Below are positions 32,588 to 45,447 of a DNA stretch of 64,000 nt, piece after piece. The DNA is taken from assembly GCA_963555705.1 (NCBI GenBank), contig OY743171.1, positions 24,484,852-24,548,851 on the forward strand. The letters run 5' to 3'. The notes beneath the pieces were generated by a model that saw only the letters and a list, made by a program, of their open reading frames with translations, was not told the origin of the DNA and searched no databases. A program made the position numbers and the translations under genes. Within the stretch, counting starts at the first letter, position 1. Every line of letters starts with the position of its first letter. This stretch comes from Ligustrum vulgare. Its lineage: Eukaryota > Streptophyta > Magnoliopsida > Lamiales > Oleaceae.

Positions 32588-34724
32588 TGTAGCGATCGAG
32601 AAATTTTGTTATAATAAAAAAAAAATTATATTTATTAATATGTGTCGCTACGATATCACCCAATTACTAATGAAAATGTGTTCGTCTAGCCATGTCAATT
32701 ATTTTAAGATTTTAGAAAAAGACATTTAAAATCATATAAATCTTTAAGTCCAATTTGCGAACTTAAATTTGTCCAATATTATTATTTCATTTTGAATCCA
32801 ATTCTTTATTTTAATCCAATATCCAAAATTTCTTATTCTAATATTATTATTTTAAATCTCTATCAATACAGGTTATGTGTAACCCCCAGCCAAAATGCAA
32901 ATTCAGATTTTCAAAACGTCCCAAAATGTTGTTGTCATTCAAATTCTTGAAACTGAAAACGCTAGAAATTAATGCACTGTGTTACAGTTTTTCACTACCA
33001 ACCTATAAAATCATCTACCTCCCATTTCTTTCTTGCCTTCACACTGCAAATATCTTGGGTAAGATTTCCCCCTTTCCTTCAACTTCCACAACCCAAAACA
33101 TAACAACCCCTCATTCGAATGTAGAACCAAACCAACACTACCACCTCGACCACTGCTATGGTTGAAACACCACCACTGAATTCAAACCTTTCCCAAACCA
33201 AAAATAATCTACAATGATTTTTCCACACAATAAAACCATCAATACAAAAACCAAAATCTGCAATGGAAAATTTAACAGTCCTCACCACCGCCAACCAAAA
33301 TTGCCTCATCAGTCCACTGACCAACTCCACCGAAACATCACCGCATGCCACCCCCAAATTCGTAGCTTCATAACTCAAGAAAACCCATAATCAAACAACT
33401 AAAAAAACTAGAGAAATAAGTAACCCAACACTTATCTCAGTCACGGACCCTTTTCGCCAGATTATTGCTTGGAAATAACCAAAAATCGGGCCCTCTTTAT
33501 CTCGATTTTTGCACAATAATCTGACCCAAATCATTACCTTTCACACACCACTCCACCGGCCTTGCTGCCTCCTCGCAACGGTGGTACAACTGCTGCGTCC
33601 AATTGGCGGCCTCGAATCGAAAAAAGGGCGAGCCCCGCTCGCCATCTCTTCTCTGTTGAGAGAGAGAGAGAGAGAGAGATTAGGATATATATATATATAT
33701 ATATATATAAGTTTTGATTTTGTAAAATTGCCCCCTAAGTCCCAATTTTTTCAAAACTTATCGATTTCAGTCCCTTTAATTTAATGATGTTTCAAATCTT
33801 CACTCCTAAGTTTTAAGAAGTTATTATTTAAGCCCGCAGTTTTAAAATATCTGAATCAGTCCCCTTTTATTCTGAAAATTTTAATTAAATTAAATTTAAA
33901 TTTTACTAAAATGTTAGATTGGTCCCCAATCTTTTATTTTATTTTTATAACACCCAATTTTCCAAAAAAATTACTAATTCAAAATTTCCTTTCTTTGGCT
34001 AGACAACGCGAACGGAAAGTTAGAGAATTGAAGTTCCCTACTCGACTCGAACTCATTAGAAATTGAGGTAGACTCATTCTTAATAATTGATTTCAGTTAT
34101 GATGTGCATGTGAAATGGGATTTATTCATATGTTAATATGAATTGAGACGAGACGAAGTTATAATGTTATATGCGCTATAACTTACATGCATTATTGCAT
34201 GTTAAGACGAGACGATGCTACTTTTCTGCACTTATATGTTATATGAATTGAGAATGTTATATGCGCTGTAACTTACATGCATCATTTCATGTTGAGACGA
34301 GGTGATGCTACTTTAATGTACTTATGTGATGTTATGCCAAGAAAATGTTTAGCATGATTTGCATGTTTATGTGTAATATCATAGTTTAAAGTTTATTACT
34401 TCGTAATGAGTTTATTGAGCGTTTCTTTGAAATACTCATTCGTTATTAACAATTTTTGCAGACTTCGGAAGCGGTGGCGAATGATGAACATGAGTGGCAG
34501 AAAGAAAGAAATAAATGTTTTATTTTAAAGTTTACCCTAGCAGTATCACGATAATTTAAATTTATGTTTTACCAACTGTTGAAGGATTTCGAATTTAGTA
34601 CCGTTGATGGTTTTGAATAGTATTTTATTTGAATTTTAAAATTTCAATTATTTTCCGCTCAAATTATCATTTTGAAAATTAGTTTGAAACGATGAAGTGA
34701 CCTTCCAGGTATTTAGAACTTGGG
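32588..34724 (+). repeat. 3' LTR of the Tekay-like element
   Basis: It starts TGTAGCGATC and matches 24241-27075 except for the Cassandra. It ends at TTAGAACTTGGG where the other copy goes on with TCGTTACA. (GA)n and (AT)n runs lie at 33658-33708. Differences from the 5' copy are frequent, consistent with an old insertion. Confidence 0.9.
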
Positions 34725-36205
34725 GACGGTTGTCAAACCATCTTATCTAAAAGTATAAACTAATTTTTCTTCAAAGGTCGGTGGTTGTTTAAATGGAGGG
34801 AGAAAATTTATTTGTGCTTTTTAAGTAAAATATGTGATTCAAATTGGAGAGAGATAATGCGTGTAGTTAAAAAATGGTTTAAAAGTTGTGGAGTTTAATT
34901 TTTTGTTTAATCCTTGGTTGCCGAAAAGAGGCTAAGTTGTATTTCTTAGAGAGTACATCTTTCTTTTTTCTTTATTTTTTTCATCAAAGGACATTTGCAG
35001 TTAATGGATATCCATTATAGAGGTTACCAGAAAGCAACTTCAATTTTGAATTAATTCAAACAAGGGCAGATTATAACTGAGTTTTGAAAAATGGAAGATG
35101 GGACTCTTTGTTTTTGGTAAACGTTAGATGGAGAGTTGAGAGAGGAAGTCATGTCTCATTGTAAAAACAGCTCATGATTTTTGGGTTTCAGTTTAAGACT
35201 GGAAAGGGCATTTATATTTGAAAGTTGTTCGAAAAACGACATGAAAGAGAACACAGTACGTACAAAGGCAGGAAGTTAAGAAGACCATGAATTGTAGGGC
35301 TTTAATTTCTTCCCTTCTTTAAGGGACAATATAAATTCCTTGAAAGAGAAATGTTGAAGATGCCATGGTCCTGAATTCCAGATAGGCAAGTCCTTAATTA
35401 ATATGTCAACTACGAACACTGTACCTTCCCTACATATATTTTCGTCTAATAATGCAAACATGCATACGGCACATAATAATTTAGCATCTGTTTCACAAAC
35501 TATTAAAAACATATTTTCAAACAACACAATTCATCAAACCTTTTTTTAACCACACATATTTTATCTCTTCACTTTTCAACTACATATTTTACTTCGAAAA
35601 TATAAAAAACGTGTTTTTAAAAACAAAACTTTTAATAAACAATGCCTAATTAGCCCTCAAATCTCAAATTCTCAAAGTCTGATTCTTTTTTTAAAAAAAA
35701 ATGTCACATTTTTTAGTGGGTCACATGGGCCACAAGAACCCAGTGTGGTCCGCCGATGATTGCATCACTTGTGTTAACTACTTTTTTCGTCAAATTTTTA
35801 TATTCAAAATTCCATTAATTAGCATATCCCATCCATTTTAACAATTTTTATCCAAAAAGTTAATCAAGAGAGCATAAAAAGAATATTATCCATCATTTTA
35901 AACTAAATATTTTTTCATAATTTCGAAACATGTAATTGGAATACTTTAACAAAAATCGCCGTCAACAATGAGTTATGGTAATTGATGGAAATTGAAGCAT
36001 ATAACCTTCTTTTTTAATTATAATGAAAACATCTAGTAACAAGTGAGTTTATCTCACATTGAAAATGAACTGTCTATCCTTTTCTAGTATTCCTTGTAAA
36101 ATGCAAATTAGGATTCATGTTGAGCTGCAATACTACTACTTTACTCGAGTTTAAAATAATGACAGACAGGTGTGGGATGTGGAAAAAAAAAAGTACTTTG
36201 CTTGA
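34725..36205. other. AT-rich noncoding DNA with two MITE-like copies
   Basis: Copies of the short dispersed family lie at about 34800-34915 and 35505-35650 (opposite orientations). The five bases CTTGA at 36201-36205 are the target duplication of the copia element. I see no gene. Confidence 0.55.
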
Positions 36206-36767
36206 TGTGGATCCAATTTTGCAGCCCAAATTTCCAGCCCATTCCTCAGTTCAGCATATAAGGACGTATTGGACCGAATGTGATAGAAGCCCAAGTCTGG
36301 TGACCCGGTTTCCTCAGCCCATTCTTATCACCGCCTTATATGAACCATTAGATCATGTCATTTGATCTGAGCCCTTCGTCCTGATGATAAGGCTTGATAG
36401 ATTAACACTCAATCGACACAACTCCAGAAGCATCCATTCTGATTTCATCTTCGTCTCTCTCATTCTCTCAGAAAACCCTAATGTTCTTTCTGATTTCTCG
36501 CATATCTGTGTGGTTTCTTTTACTGATTCTTAGTGTAAAATCAGTGTAACTTTGTGGTTTAGATACAGATTGTTATTCTGTATATTTTCTTTGTGGTTTA
36601 TGCGAGTTTGTTTAGATTTTCTGATTTCTTTTGTATAAGAGACGCGATCTGTGTATTTGATGTTTCAACTCTTTGTGGTTTTGAAGTTTATAAAGTTTTT
36701 GAAGTTTTTGTTTGAAATATTGTTCGTATATACTTTGTGGTTATTTCTGGGTATTGATCACTTAACA
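36206..36767 (+). repeat. 5' LTR of the copia element
   Basis: TGTGGATCC to CTTAACA. A TATA-like sequence is not obvious. The phrase CTTTGTGGTT recurs several times in the 3' half and continues into the leader, which suggests a repeated regulatory motif. Confidence 0.95.
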
Positions 36768-37781
36768 GTGGTATCAGAGCCTTAGGGTTCATGTTATAAA
36801 CGCTAATTCTTGACTCAGTTTTGTTAGATCCAGGATTTTTATACGGATCTGTGTTTTTCTTGAAAATTTCTTTGTGGTTACTGTTTACAACGATTTAGGG
36901 TTCTTCAGTTCTTGGTGGTGATCTTTGAGAAAATATTTGTTCTTAAAGTTTCTTGAAAACCTGTTTGTAAACTAGTTTATGATTCTGGAATTTTTGGGTT
37001 TCTGAAATCGTTTGAAATTTTATTTTTTTCAAACTTTCTTCGTGGTTCAGAAATTTGCTCTGTGGTATTTTCTTGTTTAAAACCTATTTTGAAATTAGGT
37101 TTTCTTACGATTTTGGATTTTATTCTGAGTCATATATAATTCTTTGGGATCTTTATTCTGTTTTTGGTTTTCAGTATTTTTTTTATAAATATACTGAATC
37201 ATACACATAGATCCTACATTTTCTTTGTTGGCTGATCTTTGCAACATTTCTGGAACTTGGTGGTATTGAACCTGTGGATTCTGAATCTTTGTGGAAAAAT
37301 AATCTTTGTGCTGCTGAGCTCATATAATTTTTGCATCAGGTGATCTCCTTCCAATTTACTGCAATTCATACTGATTATTTCTTCAAATTCTTGGTTCTTT
37401 TCTAAATCCCTCCGTTGAAGCCTATTATTGGACCTTAATTCTTACCTTTGTCTAGGATTCCTTGAGAATCCGGGAATCTGAGGGAGGTTGGGCTGACCCA
37501 TAAATAGGTTGAGGGATATACTGGGAGAACCTGTTTTCTATACATTAGTATTGTGTAGTTAACTCATTAGTCTGATTTGTGTTGAATTGTAATCATCTTG
37601 ATTGCCTTGCTATTTCATAACTTGTTTGAGACTTTATTCTTATATCTTGATCTTTGTGGAACACTTACTGATAATTCTTGGGTTTCAGTGTTTACTTTTT
37701 GTACCTCATCTGTCTGACTACTCTTTTGGAATAACAAAGCCTTTCAATTTAATAATTCTTTAAAAAAAATTTATTACTTCA
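36768..37781 (+). other. Primer binding site and leader of the copia element
   Basis: GTGGTATCAGAGCC starts directly after the LTR and matches initiator Met tRNA. About 1 kb of T-rich untranslated leader follows, with many copies of TTTGTGGT-like phrases, before the gag start codon. Confidence 0.9.
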
Positions 37782-40700
37782 ATGGCTACTGTAAAAGTAG
37801 ATGTTGAAGTATGGAATGGAAAAGGAGACTTTAATCTTTGGAGCCAGAAAATGAAGGCTTTATTACTTCAAATGAAATGTGCTAAGGCTATAGATATGTC
37901 CTGACCTCTTGATACCCCTCAGGATAAACAACTTGAAATGGATGAAATAGCATGGAGTACTCTGTTCTTACACTTATCTGATAATGTCATTAGACAAGTA
38001 GGAAAGACTAAAACTACTATGGAATTATGGGATAAACTGGAAGAAATTTATGCTACTGTGTCTTTGCCTGATAAGTGCTTTCTGTGGAAACAATATTTCT
38101 CTTTTAAATTTGATCCTTCAAAGGATGTAGATGAGAACATGAGTAGGTTTACCAAAATTACACAGAGTCTGTTAAATTATGATGAGAAATTAACTGATGA
38201 ACAAAAGGTTGTGTGTTTGCTTAATGCTATGGGTGATAAGTTCAAAGGCCTTAGAAATGCTCTTGAATATGGAGGACAAAAATTGACTACTGAAATTGTT
38301 CACACTTCACTTAAAAACAAAGAACTTGAGTTCAAGAACAATCCTAAAGAGGCTTATAATGTAATAGGATCTTTTAAGAAGAAGACTCCCTTTAGGAATA
38401 ATAAGCCAGTGAGTAATTTCAATAAAAATTGGAATACCTCTAGCAATAATAGAACTTGGAATAATGTGAATAATAAGCCTGCAAGAGGGAATTTCCAAAA
38501 TAGAGCAATTTTCAATAGGTCTAATGACAACACCTATAGAGGACCAAATAATTCTAGAAGTCAGACCAATTTTAGAGGTTATGATAATTCTAGAAATCAA
38601 GACAACCATAGAAGTCAGAATAATGTCAGGGGGCAAGATAATTCTGGGGGACTTGATAACATAAATAGACCCAGACTTTGTTACTATTGTGGCCAACCTG
38701 GACATCATATCAAAAATTGTTTCAAAAGGAAAAATGAAATAGGAACCAGCAATCAAACAGAGGCTGCAGTCCAAGACAATAATGGAGTGGTTTATGTTAC
38801 CACTGAATCTGAAAACAGACATAAATTGATACTTGATTCTGGTTGCACTTTTCATATGTGTCCTGAAAGAAATTTATTTTCTGACTTCTGTTCTGATCAT
38901 TATGGCTCTGTGAAACTTGGTAACAATGTTACATGTGATGTGAAAGGAACTGGGAAGGTTTTGTTAAAACTTGAAAATGACAAAACTCTTGTTTTAAATC
39001 AAACAAGATATGTTCCTAATTTAAAAAGAAATCTAATCTCTCTTGGAGTACTTGATTCTGAATCTTATGAGATTAGAATGTTTAATGGTTACTTGAGTAT
39101 TTTCAAAAGTAACTTGATGATTTTAACTACTCCCAAAAGTAATGGGATTTATGTGTTGAATACCTTACCTGTTTATGCAAGATCTTTTAATGATGTGTCT
39201 GATATGGATAAAACTGTTTTATGGCATAAAAGATTAGGACACTGAAGTGAAAAGGGTCTTAAGTTACTTGAAAACAAAGGTGTTTTTGGTAATGATGTGT
39301 TGCATAAACTTGATTTCTGTGAAAAATGTGTGTTAGGAAAACAGAAAAGGACTTCTTTTGGTAAAGGTATTCATAAATCTATTGATGTTCTTGAATATTT
39401 ACATGCTGACTTATGGGGTCCAGCTCCAGTTAGTTCTGTCTCAGGTTTTAGGTATTTTCTTCTTATTATAGATGACTTTTCTAGGAAAACTTGGGTTCAT
39501 TTGTTAAAAACTAAGGATGCTACAGTGTCTGTTTTTAAAAATTGGATTACTTTAGTTCAAAATTTGAAGGATAAGAAGGTAAAAATAATTAGGACAGATA
39601 ATGGATTAGAATTTTGTAACCAAGACTTTGATTCTTTCTGTAGCAGCTTAGGAATCCTTAGACATAGGACTGTTGCATACAGTCCACAGCAAAATAGGGT
39701 TGCTGAAAGGATAAATAGAACTCTCTTAGAAAGAACTAGGTGTCTTCTACTTGATTCTAACTTGCCAAAAATTTTTTGGGGAGAAGCTGTTAAAACTGCT
39801 TCTTATTTGATCAATCTTTCTCCCTGCAGTGCAATTAATTTCAATATACCTGATCAGATTTGGAATAATTCTCTTCCAGATTTTTCAAAATTGAAAATTT
39901 TTGGGTGTGCTGCCTACTCACATCAAACTAAAACCAAACTTGACTCCAGATCTCTGAAATGTGTGTTTTTAGGATATGGAGAAGGGGTAAAGGGCTATAG
40001 ACTTTGGGTTAGGGAGCAGGGAGGTTACAGGGTTATTTTAAGTAGGTCTGTCATTTTTAATAAAACTGTTTTTCCTTGTAAGGATGAAAAATTAGATGAT
40101 CCTGTAAATGATAAAGATTTTCTTACCACTGAGCTGAGTGCAGACCATTTAAGTGATGATAATGGCCTGCCCCATACTCAGTTTCAGGTGGAGCAACCCC
40201 CACATTTTCAAAATGACAATCCTGAACCTGAACCTGAACTAACTGAGACTTCACCATTGCCTGGTAACATTCCTGAAGCTGCAACAGACCTTGATAATTA
40301 TCAACTAGCTAGGGATAGACCTAGAAGGGAGATTAGACCTCCTCCTAAGTTTCAGGATCCTGATTTTGTGTCTGCTTATACTTATTCTGACCCTCTTGTT
40401 TTTGAACCTGAATCATTTGAAGAAGCTGTTTCTTCAAAAGAATCAAATTTGTGGCATACTGCCATGCAGGAAGAGATGGATTCTCTTCTGAAATATGGCA
40501 CTTGGATTTTGGTTAATAGACCCTATAATAAAAGGGTAATTGACTGCAAATGGATTTTTAAAATAAAGGAAAGTGATTCTAAAGATGTTAAACCTAGGTA
40601 CAAGGCTAGGCTTGTGGCTAAAGGTTTCTCTCAAAATGAAGGAATTGATTACAATGAAATTTTTTCTCCTGTGGTTAAATATACTTCAATCAGAATACTG

Positions 40701-41939
40701 TTTGCTCTTGTTGCACATTTTAATTTAGAACTTGAACAAATGGATGTTAAAACTGCTTTTCTGTATGACTTTTTAGATGAAACTATTTATATGAATCAGC
40801 CTAAAGGTTTTGAAAAAGGGGGAAAATCTGATTTAGTTTGTCTATTGAAAAAATCTCTATATGGCTTGAAACAAGCACCTAGGCAGTGGTATAAAAGGTT
40901 TGACTCTTATATCCAAAGCCTAAATTTTAAAAAGAGCCAATATGATTCTTGTTTTTATTTCAAAATTGATAATTCTGATTTCATGTATTTGTTGTTATAT
41001 GTTGATGATATGTTAATTGCTGGACCTAATATGCATGAAATTAATCTGTTGAAAAACAAATTGCATTCTGAATTTGAAATGAAAGATTTAGGGCATGCTA
41101 AAAGGATTTTGGGTATGGACATATTTAGAGATAAACAATCTGGGAATCTATTTTAGAGATTTAATTTGATTGATTCTAAACCCGTGTCTCTACCTTTGCC
41201 TGCTCATTTTAAATTGTCTTCTGATCATTGTCCTAGAACTGCAGAAGAAGAAATTAGGATGAAAAATGTACCATATTCTAATGCTATAGGATCTGTAATG
41301 TACCTTATGGTGTGTACTAGACCAGATATTGCCTTTCCTGTGAGTGTTCTTAGTAGGTTTATGAGTAACCCTGGTGAATTACACTGGGAAGCTGTAAAAT
41401 CACTTTTAAAATACCTAAAAGGCACTGCAAATCTAAGTTTAGCATTTTTTAGAACCAAAAATGATTTCAAGTTAAATGGTTATGTAGACTCAGATTTTGC
41501 AGGTAATATTGACAATAGGAAGTCTACTTCTGCATATTTCTTTACTTTAAATGGTACATGTATTAGTTGGAAATCACAATTATAGAAACTTGTGGCACTG
41601 TCCTCAACTGAGGCAGAATATATTGCTGCCACTGATGCTGTGAAAGAGTGTATCTGGTTAAAAAGTTTGTTGTCTGAAATCTCCTGTATTGAAGATTCTG
41701 CTATTGAACTTAGTACAGATAGCTTAAGTGCTTTACACCTGTATAAGAATCATGTTTTTCATAATAGATCTAAACACATTGATGTTAAATTTCACTTCAT
41801 TAGGGATATAACTGAAAAGGGTGTTATTAAACTTGTTAAAATCTCAACTCAGTTGAATCCTGCAGATGCAGGAACTAAAATAATACGTATAAATAAATTT
41901 AAAGATGCTTTAATATCTCTTAACTTGTTAGAATTTTGA
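37782..41939 (+). pseudogene. gag-pol polyprotein of the copia element, one frame with four stops
   Basis: The frame from ATG 37782 (MATVKVDVEVWNGKGDF) to 41939 is unshifted over 1386 codons. Stops lie near 37902 (TGA), 39243 (TGA), 41154 (TAG) and 41583 (TAG). Order: gag; zinc knuckle CYYCGQPGHHIKNC (about 38680-38720); protease LDSGCTFHMCP; integrase with His pair in LWHKRLGH, CEKC, then Asp in LHADLWGP, Asp in IRTDNGLEF and Glu in RVAERINRTLLE; RT with LLYVDDMLIAG (about 40990-41020); RNase H with DSDFAGNIDNRKST and SSTEAEYIAATDA. Just before the stop at 41154 the usual block after the RT core is missing, which points to a small in-frame deletion. The stop at 41583 fits CAG to TAG. All other catalytic residues look intact. 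Confidence 0.93.
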
Positions 41940-41980
41940 TACTGCTTTGAATTCTGATATTTACAGGTGAGCTGATCCAA

Positions 41981-41995
41981 AATTGAGGTGGAGTA
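41981..41995 (+). other. Polypurine tract of the copia element
   Basis: AATTGAGGTGGAGTA abuts the start of the 3' LTR, as usual in plant copia elements. Confidence 0.85.
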
Positions 41996-42557
41996 TGTGG
42001 ATCCAATTTTCCAGCCCAAATTTCCAGCCCATTCTTCAGTTCAGCATATAAGGACGTATTGGACCGAATGTGATAGAAGCCCAAGTCTGGTGACCCGGTT
42101 TCCTCAGCCCATTCTTATCACCGCCTTATATGAACCATTAGATCATGTCATTTGATCTGAGCCCTTCGTCCTGATGATAAGGATTGATAGATTAACACTC
42201 AATCGACACAACTCCAGAAGCATCCATTCTGATTTCATCTTCGTCTCTCTCATTCTCTCAGAAAATCCTAATGTTCTTTCTGATTTCTCGCATATCTGCG
42301 TGGTTTCTTTTACTGATTCTTAGTGTAAAATCAGTATAACTTTGTGGTTTAGATACAGATTGTTATTCTGTATATTTTCTTTGTGGTTTACGCGAGTTTG
42401 TTTAGGTTTTCTGATTTCTTTTGTATAAGAGACGCGATCTGTGTATTTGATATTTCAACTCTTTGTGGTTTTGAAGTTTATAAAGTTTTTGAAGTTTTTG
42501 TTTGAAATATTGTTCGTATATACTTTGTGATTATTTCTGGGTATCGATCACTTAACA
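41996..42557 (+). repeat. 3' LTR of the copia element
   Basis: Same length as the 5' LTR with 11 substitutions and no indels, then the target duplication CTTGA. Confidence 0.95.
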
Positions 42558-42562
42558 CTTGA

Positions 42563-42860
42563 TTTTATAACATTTATATATTATTAATCATAATCAGATG
42601 CATACGTGCTCCGCAATGTATAAAGGAAACTTTTCACAAGAATTTTCTCATCTTCATACCTAATTAGAGAAAGCCCCATAAAATAAATGTTCCTGCGCGT
42701 AGCAGGTCTACGAAAATCAAGTATTTGGATGAAATTAATTGGGTGGCAATACTGTCATAAATACTGGCATGCCAATGATCTTTATGAATCCAGTCAGGAA
42801 CGAGCCCTGCCACAACTTTAATTTACTGGTTATATTTCTTCCAGGTGTTATAATAAAATA
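42563..42860. other. Noncoding flank
   Basis: Nothing recognisable except that it ends at the Helitron terminus that follows. Confidence 0.5.
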
Positions 42861-45447
42861 CTAGTATTTTCACTCGTACGATACACGGGAATATAGTAGT
42901 GATACCATTGCGATGCACGGGAATATAGTTGTGATAGTGATTTTGATCAAAATTTATGAAAATATATTAATTTTACAATCATATCAAATAAAAACATAGT
43001 ACAACAATATTTTAATACAAAATATTATCGAATTCAAAACTTAAAAAAAAAAAAGTAATCAAAATAAGAAATGCAACATTTACAAAACTAATAAAAAATA
43101 AGAAATTATGATCTTTATAAGATTTTTTCTTTTCTTTTTAAAATTGTTTCTCTATTTAAAAAAATAGTTTTCTTTACTATATATTTGTTAGTTAAACTTT
43201 CTTTTTTTATATAAGTTATTTTTATATATTTTTTGATATATTAAATTATTTGGAAATAAAATTAAATAAATAAAATTAACAACCATAAATCTATATTTTC
43301 TTTGAATTGGTAAAGATTGTTGTTATTATATTTTTTGTTTATTTAATTTTACTCTAAATGAGTAAATGTCGTTTTATTTGTAAAATAATTTTTTTAGAAA
43401 ATTTTCTGATATTTGGAATAATTATTTATTTTTTAATTAAAATCGATTTGATCCCAATTCAACATGATTCAATCTTCTGACCCTTGACCTGTTGCTTCTT
43501 TCACGTCGAACCATTTCATGTTTTTTGAACATGGGGTATTATATAACTTAAATGATATAATTTAAAATGAAGTAAAAAATATAAAGTAAAACTTTGATAT
43601 TTGATCTTTTGGATAATTTTACGGACAATATTTTTACAATTTGCTCTCACTTGTTGTATTGTATTAAAATTCTTGTTGAGATCTTCGATTTAATGCCTAT
43701 ATTACATATTTTTCGACTTCAAAATAATATACTAATGTGTATGGTTAAAAAAGTGGTTTAAGAAATTGTGTAATTTTTACAAGTTTATCGAAATCATGCT
43801 TAAACATAATTTTAATACTGATAGTTACTCATACCATTTTTCAAATACATTGTAACATGCGAGAGTGATTACTTCTAACTCTTGTTAATTTCCATTACAT
43901 ATGACGGAAAATTATATTCAATCATTTATGAAATTATTCGATTTGAAAGAAAATTTCTGAATTAGTTATTTAATATTTTATTTTTTATATAATCTAATTG
44001 GAAAACTTATAAAAAAAATACACAATATAAGGAATGTTAGTAATTTCTTTAAACTAAAATACTTTTCGTTCTTTAAACTAAAACATTTTTGGGTTATTTA
44101 AATGTTTTTCAACAAATTTTATAATATATTTTATATCTTTTGAAATATTTTAATGTTACTTTACCAAATTAGTTACACAATGATTAAGCAGAATATTTTT
44201 TAATTAATTTAACAAAATTTCTAAATTATGGAGCTTGAATACTTTTTTATAACAATAGAAAATTATCTATTTATTTTTAAAATTAGACTTATGATGCTTT
44301 TGATGTAATTTTTCACATTTTTCACAAAAAAAAAATAAAAATAAATGAAGTTAGGATACACAATAAGATTAATAGTTATATTAAAATCAATTATTCTATT
44401 AAGTAAAAAAAGTTAAAAAAAAAAAACAATTTTAAATTGTGATTCTTTGGGAATTGGAACGAAATATCTCTGTTTGACAAAATATTTTTAAACAATGCAC
44501 TTTTAAACTATTTTTTAATCACACATATTTTCTCTTCCCACTTTTCAATCATTGATTTTTACCTCGAAAACATCACATTCTTTTTTTTTAAACAAAAAAT
44601 TTTAACTACCATTATTTTTTATATAATTTAACAGTGTTCAAAACGATTTTATTTTTATTTTTATTTTTTTATTTGGGGACAAGTGCATGTAGACTGTATT
44701 GCTCAAAAGTGTAATTCAAGTTTGCAAACATTACACTTTCCAAAATGCAATCATTTATTTGTTTATTTTTTAATTCTTGTCTTTTTGGGAAAACATTTCC
44801 AAATTTAGTAAGTACATTTTGAAGGGAAAGTCTGTGTTATTTTTGGTAAACTAAAAGATTTTCGGGTTATTTAAATATTTTTAACACATTTTATAATATA
44901 ATTTTATATCTTTATAAATAATTTAATGTTACTTTATCAAATTAGTTATTATAGTATGATTAAGCAAAATATTTTTTAATAATCTTTTTTTAAAAAAAAA
45001 ATTAACAAAATTTCTAAATTACGGGTATTGAATTCATTTTTATAACAGTAGAGAATTATCTATTATTTTTTTAAATTAGACTTATGATACTTTTGATGTA
45101 ATTTTCTTAACCAAAAATAAAAATATTTGAAGTTAGGATACATAATAAACTACTTTTTAATCACACATATTTTTTCTCTTCACTTTTCAATCATTAATAT
45201 TTACCTCGAAAATATCACATTCTTTTTTTTAACAAAAAATATATCTACCATTATTTTTTATATAATTTAACAGCGATCAAAACAGTTTTTTTTTTTTTTT
45301 TTAATTTGGGAACAAATGCATGTAGTGCTCAAAAGTGTAATTTAAATTTGCAATCATTACACTTTCCAAAATTTAGTAAGTACATTTTGGAGGGAAAGTG
45401 TGTGTATGTGTGTGTTATTTTTTATAAAGACTTTGTTTTTATATATA
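42861..45447 (-). mobile_element. Helitron-derived block, 3' terminus at 42861, 5' end unresolved
   Basis: CTAG at 42861 followed by a decayed hairpin (ACTCGTACGATACACGG) and a second copy of it (TTGCGATGCACGGG near 42909) mark a minus-strand Helitron 3' end. The next 200 bases resemble the start of the Helitron at 1674 (ATCATATCAAATAAAAACAT in both). A tandem duplication of about 760-790 bp follows: 44040-44330 recurs at 44830-45130, and each copy has a MITE-like unit at its right end (44509-44640, 45151-45290). The 5' end may coincide with the next Helitron or be lost. Confidence 0.6.

Larger units (their letters stand above)
24241..34724 (+). mobile_element. Tekay-like chromovirus (Ty3-gypsy), decayed
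   Basis: Long LTRs (about 2.1 kb without insertion), a Met-type primer binding site, gag, protease, RT, RNase H, integrase and chromodomain in that order, and a purine-rich tract before the right LTR define a complete but dead gypsy element. The order with a C-terminal chromodomain and the gag sequence style point to the Tekay/Del lineage. Every domain carries stops or frame changes. Both outer LTR ends are trimmed: the left LTR lacks about 10 first bases and the right LTR about 9 last bases, so no target duplication can be read. Confidence 0.9.
36206..42557 (+). mobile_element. Ty1-copia retrotransposon, Tork-like, young and nearly intact
   Basis: Two 562-bp LTRs (36206-36767, 41996-42557) differ at 11 positions by my count (about 2%), 9 of them transitions. 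The target duplication CTTGA is perfect (36201-36205, 42558-42562). Met-type primer binding site, one gag-pol frame and a polypurine tract are all present. The domain order integrase before RT is that of copia. Tork assignment (TNT1-like) comes from sequence style and is tentative. Four in-frame stops and one deletion make it non-autonomous now, but its recent age means active relatives probably exist in this genome. Confidence 0.95.

Noticed and set aside
35276..35527. 83-codon minus-strand frame
   Set aside because: Reads more like protein than most, but it has no motif and overlaps a MITE-like copy at its start; not supportable.
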